Shown one piece after another: positions 60,536 through 64,000 of a stretch of 64,000 bases of DNA. The stretch covers positions 174,023-238,022 of the forward strand of contig NZ_JABBYO010000010.1 in assembly GCF_012958305.1 (NCBI RefSeq), in the 5' to 3' direction. The notes under the pieces were generated by a model that saw nothing but the letters and a program-made list of their open reading frames with translations, had not been told where the DNA came from and did not search any database. The DNA is from Tautonia rosea. GTDB lineage: Bacteria > Planctomycetota > Planctomycetia > Isosphaerales > Isosphaeraceae. How positions within the stretch are numbered: position 1 is the stretch's first letter; each line of letters opens with the position of its first letter. The position numbers were made by a program, and so were the translations under genes.

Positions 60536-62182
60536 ATGAATTCTCTGGATGGAAACGGTCGGGCGAATCATCAGGACGAAGCCGAAGCAAACTCGACGGC
60601 GTTTGATCCGACGGTCAGGGCGGAAGTGAGCCGGCGGCGGACCTTTGCCATCATCTCGCACCCGGACGCCGGCAAGACAACCCTGACCGAGAAACTCTTG
60701 CTCTATGCCGGCTGCCTCGACGTGGCAGGCATGGTCCGTGGTCGGCGGAACCAGCGGGCGGTCACGTCGGACTGGATGGCCCTGGAACGGCAGCGGGGGA
60801 TCTCGATCACCTCGACGGCCCTGAGCGTCGATTATCTCGGTGTCCGCGTGAATCTGCTCGACACCCCTGGTCACGAGGACTTCAGCGAAGACACCTATCG
60901 AACCCTCATGGCCGCCGACAGCGCGGTGATGGTGCTCGACGCGACGAAGGGAGTCGAGCCGCAGACCGAAAAGCTGTTTCAGGTCTGCGCCAGGAGACGG
61001 ATTCCGATCCTGACCTTTGTGAACAAGTTGGACCGGCCCGGTGGCGATCCGCTCGGGATTCTCAGCGAAATCGAGCGCGTGCTGGGAATTGCCGCCTCGC
61101 CGTTGAACTGGCCGGTCGGCCTGGGCCGAGACTTCCGCGGCCTCTGCGATCGCGAAACCCGAGCAGTGACGCTGTTCGACCCCGAGGCCCGCGGCTCGCT
61201 CGTCGTGCCGACGACCACCTGCCGACTCGACGACCCGGCCGACGGCCAGCTTTCGGACTCCGAGCGCGAGGCCCTTCAAGGCGACCTCGACCTGCTCGAC
61301 GTGGCCGGAGCGCCGTTCGATCGCGATCGGTTCCTTCAAGGTCAGGTCACTCCTGTGTTCTTCGGCAGCGCCCTGATCAATTACGGGGTCGAAGCCTTCT
61401 TCAAGGCCTTTCTGACGCTGGGGCCATCCCCCGGGGCTCGCCCTGCAGAGGAAGGGCCGATTCCTGCCGATCGCGCCGAGTTCGCCGGGTTCATTTTCAA
61501 GCTTCAGGCGAACATGGACCCGAAGCACCGTGACCGGGTGGCCTTTCTCCGGGTCTGCTCGGGACGCTTCGAGCGCGATATGGAAGTGACCAACGCCCGG
61601 ACCGGCACGAAGCTTCGGCTGGCCCGATCGCACCGTCTGTTTGCCCAGGGGCGCGAGACGACCGACGAGGCCTTTCCCGGCGATGTGGTCGGCCTGAACA
61701 GCACCGGAGACCTGCGGCTCGGCGACACGCTTTACGCCGGCCCGCCGGTCTGTTACGAACCGTTGCCGGAGTTTCCTCCCGAGTGCTTCGCCCGGCTCGA
61801 TTGCGCCGATACGGGACGCCGCAAGCAGTTCGACCGCGGCCTGTTTCAGCTTGTCGAGGAAGGGGCGGTGCGTGTGCTGGTCAGCACCCGGCCGGGTGTG
61901 CGAGAACTGTATCTGGCGGCCGTCGGAACGTTGCAGTTCGACGTGGTGCAGGCCCGGCTCGAATCGGAGTACGGCGTGCCGACTCGCCTGGTGCCGCTGG
62001 AGCCGAAGCTCGCCCGTCGGATCGAAGGGGACGCGGTGGCGCTCAAGCGCCTCTGGCTCCCAAGGGCCTCGATCCCGACCTCCGATCGCGACGGCGATCC
62101 GGTGATCCTGTTTAGCACCTCGTTCGAACTGGAAAGCTGCCGCAAGAACAACCCGGACCTTCACTTCGTGCCGCTTTCCTGA
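60536..62182 (+). CDS. prfC: Peptide chain release factor 3
   Basis: A 548-aa translational GTPase that recycles RF1/RF2 from the ribosome. G-motifs: G1 SHPDAGKTTL (41-50), G2 region RQRGISITST, G3 LDTPGHEDF, G4 TFVNKLDRPGG and G5-like GSALINYGVE. The RF3-specific MVRGRRNQRAVTSDWMALER and a C-terminus lacking EF-G domains IV/V separate it from EF-G. ATG 60536 is chosen because the RF3 domain begins about 30 residues later; the frame to 60419 is Arg-rich and lacks an SD. SD before 60536 is weak. It is the first gene of a probable operon with hen1-like (39 nt downstream) and DUF1349 genes. Confidence 0.96.
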   Translation: MNSLDGNGRANHQDEAEANSTAFDPTVRAEVSRRRTFAIISHPDAGKTTLTEKLLLYAGCLDVAGMVRGRRNQRAVTSDWMALERQRGISITSTALSVDYLGVRVNLLDTPGHEDFSEDTYRTLMAADSAVMVLDATKGVEPQTEKLFQVCARRRIPILTFVNKLDRPGGDPLGILSEIERVLGIAASPLNWPVGLGRDFRGLCDRETRAVTLFDPEARGSLVVPTTTCRLDDPADGQLSDSEREALQGDLDLLDVAGAPFDRDRFLQGQVTPVFFGSALINYGVEAFFKAFLTLGPSPGARPAEEGPIPADRAEFAGFIFKLQANMDPKHRDRVAFLRVCSGRFERDMEVTNARTGTKLRLARSHRLFAQGRETTDEAFPGDVVGLNSTGDLRLGDTLYAGPPVCYEPLPEFPPECFARLDCADTGRRKQFDRGLFQLVEEGAVRVLVSTRPGVRELYLAAVGTLQFDVVQARLESEYGVPTRLVPLEPKLARRIEGDAVALKRLWLPRASIPTSDRDGDPVILFSTSFELESCRKNNPDLHFVPLS

Positions 62183-62221
62183 GCCGATGAGAGACGACGG
62201 ACGATCAGGGGACCTCGTCTG

Positions 62222-62833
62222 ATGCGACGATCGCTCCACATCACGCGGATCGAGGAGACGATCGATCGCCTTCGAGCCAGCGGCGCAACGAGTGTGCTCG
62301 ATCTCGGCTGTGGATCGGGCCGGCTCCTGGTTCGCCTGCTCCGCGAGCCGCAATTTCGCCGGGTGGCCGGCCTCGACCACTGCCGACGCTCGCTCAGCCA
62401 GGCCGCCGACGCCCTGAGGGAGGAACTGGAGCCGGGGAGAGGCCGCCTGGAACTGATCCACGGCTCGTTCACCGAGCCCGATGATCGGCTCTGCGGGTTC
62501 GACGCGGCCGTGATGGTCGAAACGATCGAGCATCTTGACCCGAGGCGTCTCTCCGAACTTGAGCGGACGGTCTTCCGGCACTGGCGGCCGAAGACGGTCG
62601 TTATGACCACGCCGAACCGCGACTTCAACGCGCTGTTCGATCGAGATACCCGCATCCTTCGGCATCGGGATCACCGGTTTGAGTGGTCGCGCGCCAAGTT
62701 TGCTCACTGGGCCGGCGGCGTCGCCCAGCGCAACGGTTATCGGGTGGCCTTCGACGGCATCGGTCAGGAACACCCCGCCTTCGGCAGCCCGACTCAACTG
62801 GCAGAGTTCTCTCGGGGAGTGGAACACACATGA
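62222..62833 (+). CDS. Stand-alone Hen1-like RNA 2'-O-methyltransferase domain
   Basis: A 203-aa SAM-dependent methyltransferase. Motif I VLDLGCGSGRLL (25-36), then motif IV region AAVMVETIEHLDP (95-107) with E100-x2-E103-H104, and HRDHRFEWSRAKFAHWA (148-164) with H151. The E-x2-E-H plus downstream His set is the metal-binding signature of Hen1, which methylates the 2'-OH of RNA 3' ends. Bacterial Hen1 is normally a two-domain protein encoded beside Pnkp RNA-repair ligase; here only the methyltransferase domain exists and no pnkp is present. It could protect repaired or processed RNA ends. It overlaps the next gene by ATGA (62830-62833). RNA substrate is not known. Confidence 0.85.
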   Translation: MRRSLHITRIEETIDRLRASGATSVLDLGCGSGRLLVRLLREPQFRRVAGLDHCRRSLSQAADALREELEPGRGRLELIHGSFTEPDDRLCGFDAAVMVETIEHLDPRRLSELERTVFRHWRPKTVVMTTPNRDFNALFDRDTRILRHRDHRFEWSRAKFAHWAGGVAQRNGYRVAFDGIGQEHPAFGSPTQLAEFSRGVEHT

Positions 62834-63450
62834 GCGATGAACCCTTGGTTGAACCGTTCGCAGGACTGTCGCTCCCAGCTCGCCTGCGTTGGTTCAATGC
62901 GCCGAAGCGTTGGACCGTGGATCACGAAGCCTCCTGTCTGCGCGTCTGGCCCGAGGGGGGCACCGACTTCTGGCAGAAAACGCATTACGGGTTCGAGGCC
63001 GACAACGGGCATTTCCTTCATCTGGAGGCCTCGGCCGATTTCGTGCTGTCCACTCGGGTCCGGTCGCGGCCGGTGCATCAGTACGACCAGGCCGGGTTGA
63101 TGGTCCGCGTCTCGCCGACCTGCTGGCTGAAAACCTCGGTCGAGTTCGAGCCCGATGGCCCGAACCGACTCGGAGCCGTCGTGACGAACGACGGATACTC
63201 GGACTGGTCCACCCAGTCCCTGCCCCACGAGGTCGAAACGGTCTGGTTCCGCGTCCGGCTCGAAGGGAGCGATTGCCTCGTTGAGTCGTCCCGCGATGGA
63301 GCCGCCTGGGAACAGATCCGCATGGCCCCGCTTCGTGAGCGGCCGAGGGTGCCGACGATTTCCTGTGGTCTCTATGCGTGCAGTCCGAAAGGGGCCGGAT
63401 ACGAGGCCGAATTCACGGCATTTCGCTTCGCTCCCGGACGATTGGCCTAA
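62830..63450 (+). CDS. DUF1349 (concanavalin-like) protein
   Basis: A 206-aa soluble protein. ATG 62830 overlaps the stop of the Hen1-like gene, which fixes the start; the longer frame to 62683 runs inside that gene. The DUF1349 jelly-roll is clear: LRVWPEGGTDFWQKTHYG, VHQYDQAGLMVRVSPTCWLK (the DQAGLMV motif), KTSVEFEPDGPNRLGAVVTN, DGYSDWST and VWFRVRLEGSDCLVESSRDG. The family binds sugars or acts in carbohydrate metabolism in several bacteria; no catalytic residues are assigned. Coupling to an RNA methyltransferase gene and prfC is unusual, and any shared role is unknown. Confidence 0.93.
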   Translation: MSDEPLVEPFAGLSLPARLRWFNAPKRWTVDHEASCLRVWPEGGTDFWQKTHYGFEADNGHFLHLEASADFVLSTRVRSRPVHQYDQAGLMVRVSPTCWLKTSVEFEPDGPNRLGAVVTNDGYSDWSTQSLPHEVETVWFRVRLEGSDCLVESSRDGAAWEQIRMAPLRERPRVPTISCGLYACSPKGAGYEAEFTAFRFAPGRLA

Positions 63451-63530
63451 GCGGGATCGTCGCCAAGGCCCCTCACTCTCCATCGCGGTTGAGCAAGGCC
63501 CTGGCATGTCTGTTCTGTTTGAAAAAACCG

Positions 63531-63559
63531 ACACCCCCCGGATTTTTCGGCTGGGGTGT
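63531..63559. terminator. Hairpin flanked by an A-tract
   Basis: ACACCCC (63531-63537) pairs with GGGGTGT (63553-63559) around an inner CCGGATTTTTCGG. On the minus strand the stem is followed by CGGTTTTTTC, a good U-tract, but no minus-strand gene is nearby. On the plus strand it lies 81 nt after the DUF1349 stop. It may be bidirectional. Confidence 0.5.
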
Positions 63560-63725
63560 AGACGTGCGTGCTCAATTTGGCGATAGTCCATCCAGCGATG
63601 GCTGCCGTGCTGTGCGTCATCGTTCGTTCCTCGCACCGTCGCCGTGCGGGAACGCGCCGGTCTTCCGGCGTTCGAACGCAGAATCAATGCTCGGCATAGT
63701 GATCAGAGAAGAAAGGGGCTTCTCG

Positions 63726-64000
63726 ATGATGCGGCACCTTGCGAAGGGGCTTGTGCTGGCCGTTGCGGTGGCGATGGGTTCTGCCTCCTCGTTGCGGGCA
63801 GAAACGATCATCGACTTTGACGATCTGTCCTTGATCAATTTCGGGATCATCCCTGAGGACTACCAGAGCCGGGCCGCCGGCACCTCGAACATCGAGGTCG
63901 GCTATCGGACCTTCGACCTGTCCGACAATTCGACCATCGAGGATCACCTCTTGTTCTGGAACACCGGCTACGGTGATCTTTCGCTATCCCGGATTTCTCA
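63726..64000 (+). CDS. Secreted protein, 5' part only
   Basis: ATG 63726 (AAAGGGG 7 nt upstream) begins a signal peptide, MMRHLAKGLVLAVAVAMG-SASSLRA. The mature N-terminus reads ETIIDFDDLSLINFGIIPED, then SNIEVGYRTFDLSDNSTIED, and the gene leaves the window after 91 complete codons. The start IDFDDLS is common in PEP-CTERM-type planctomycete and proteobacterial extracellular proteins, but the C-terminus cannot be seen. Family not assigned. Confidence 0.8.
   Translation, partial: MMRHLAKGLVLAVAVAMGSASSLRAETIIDFDDLSLINFGIIPEDYQSRAAGTSNIEVGYRTFDLSDNSTIEDHLLFWNTGYGDLSLSRIS

Noticed and set aside
60299..62827. Minus-strand open frame of 842 codons opposite prfC and the Hen1-like gene
   Set aside because: Both plus-strand genes have complete family motifs; the antisense product is low-complexity and unlike any protein family.

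Overview
The window is high-GC DNA from a planctomycete, most likely of the Isosphaeraceae/Isosphaerales type. The marker families are DUF1559 pseudopilin-like proteins, paired PSCyt/DUF1549/DUF1553 and DUF1501 genes, a second DUF1501 protein, a VCBS/UnbV protein, two proteins with LEPR-XLL-like N-termini, DUF4058, Uma2, and many secreted proteins with planctomycete-style architectures. The species assignment is an inference from gene content; no rRNA is present. Start codons were chosen from Shine-Dalgarno spacing, signal peptides and overlaps, so several differ from the longest open frame.

Layout. 1-5.8 kb: Uma2 nuclease fragment, phosphofructokinase, metK with a strong terminator, a secreted DUF1579 protein, and a two-gene operon (L7/L12-CTD-like protein plus small membrane protein). 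6-12.2 kb: an Nramp-family transporter with substituted metal-ligand motifs, a small lipoprotein, YraN, a beta-propeller/phosphoesterase, and a frameshifted DUF4058 gene. 12.4-18.3 kb: a giant (~1,950 aa) parallel beta-helix surface protein. 18.4-24.2 kb: Dabb protein, small secreted protein, a two-gene cassette whose second member looks like a MACPF-type pore-former fused to a PASTA domain, and glgX. 24.2-32.8 kb: transposase relic, DUF1559 pseudopilin, lipoprotein, TPR/VCBS/UnbV protein, DUF1501, DUF1328, DUF362 and a DUF1559 C-terminal relic. 32.9-41.2 kb: DUF4345, ABC ATPase with a membrane GATase-like partner, MazG-like protein, a LEPR-like beta protein, a phosphate-selective-type porin and an orphan gene. 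41.5-51.6 kb, minus strand: TPR/gluzincin peptidase, DUF58, MoxR, then a YhaN-YhaO (SbcC/SbcD-like) pair. 51.6-52.7 kb: a gene-free interval holding a three-unit repeat with exactly conserved internal spacing. 52.7-56.6 kb: PSCyt/DUF1553 and DUF1501 pair. 56.7-64 kb: tRNA-Ser(GCT), membrane-anchored phosphatase, secreted protein, small RHH-like protein, a 2-TM protein next to a Tae4-like amidase, prfC, a stand-alone Hen1-like RNA methyltransferase coupled to a DUF1349 gene, and the start of a secreted protein.

Most of the window is ordinary housekeeping and cell-envelope content. The stretches that stand out are the MACPF-PASTA cassette (19.9-21.7 kb), the orphan Tae4-like amidase with its small membrane neighbour (59.3-60.2 kb), the spaced repeat array (52.0-52.5 kb), the single-domain Hen1-like methyltransferase (62.2-62.8 kb), and the Nramp homologue that lacks the usual metal ligands (6.2-7.5 kb). 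All function calls rest on motif recognition by eye; no database search was run.
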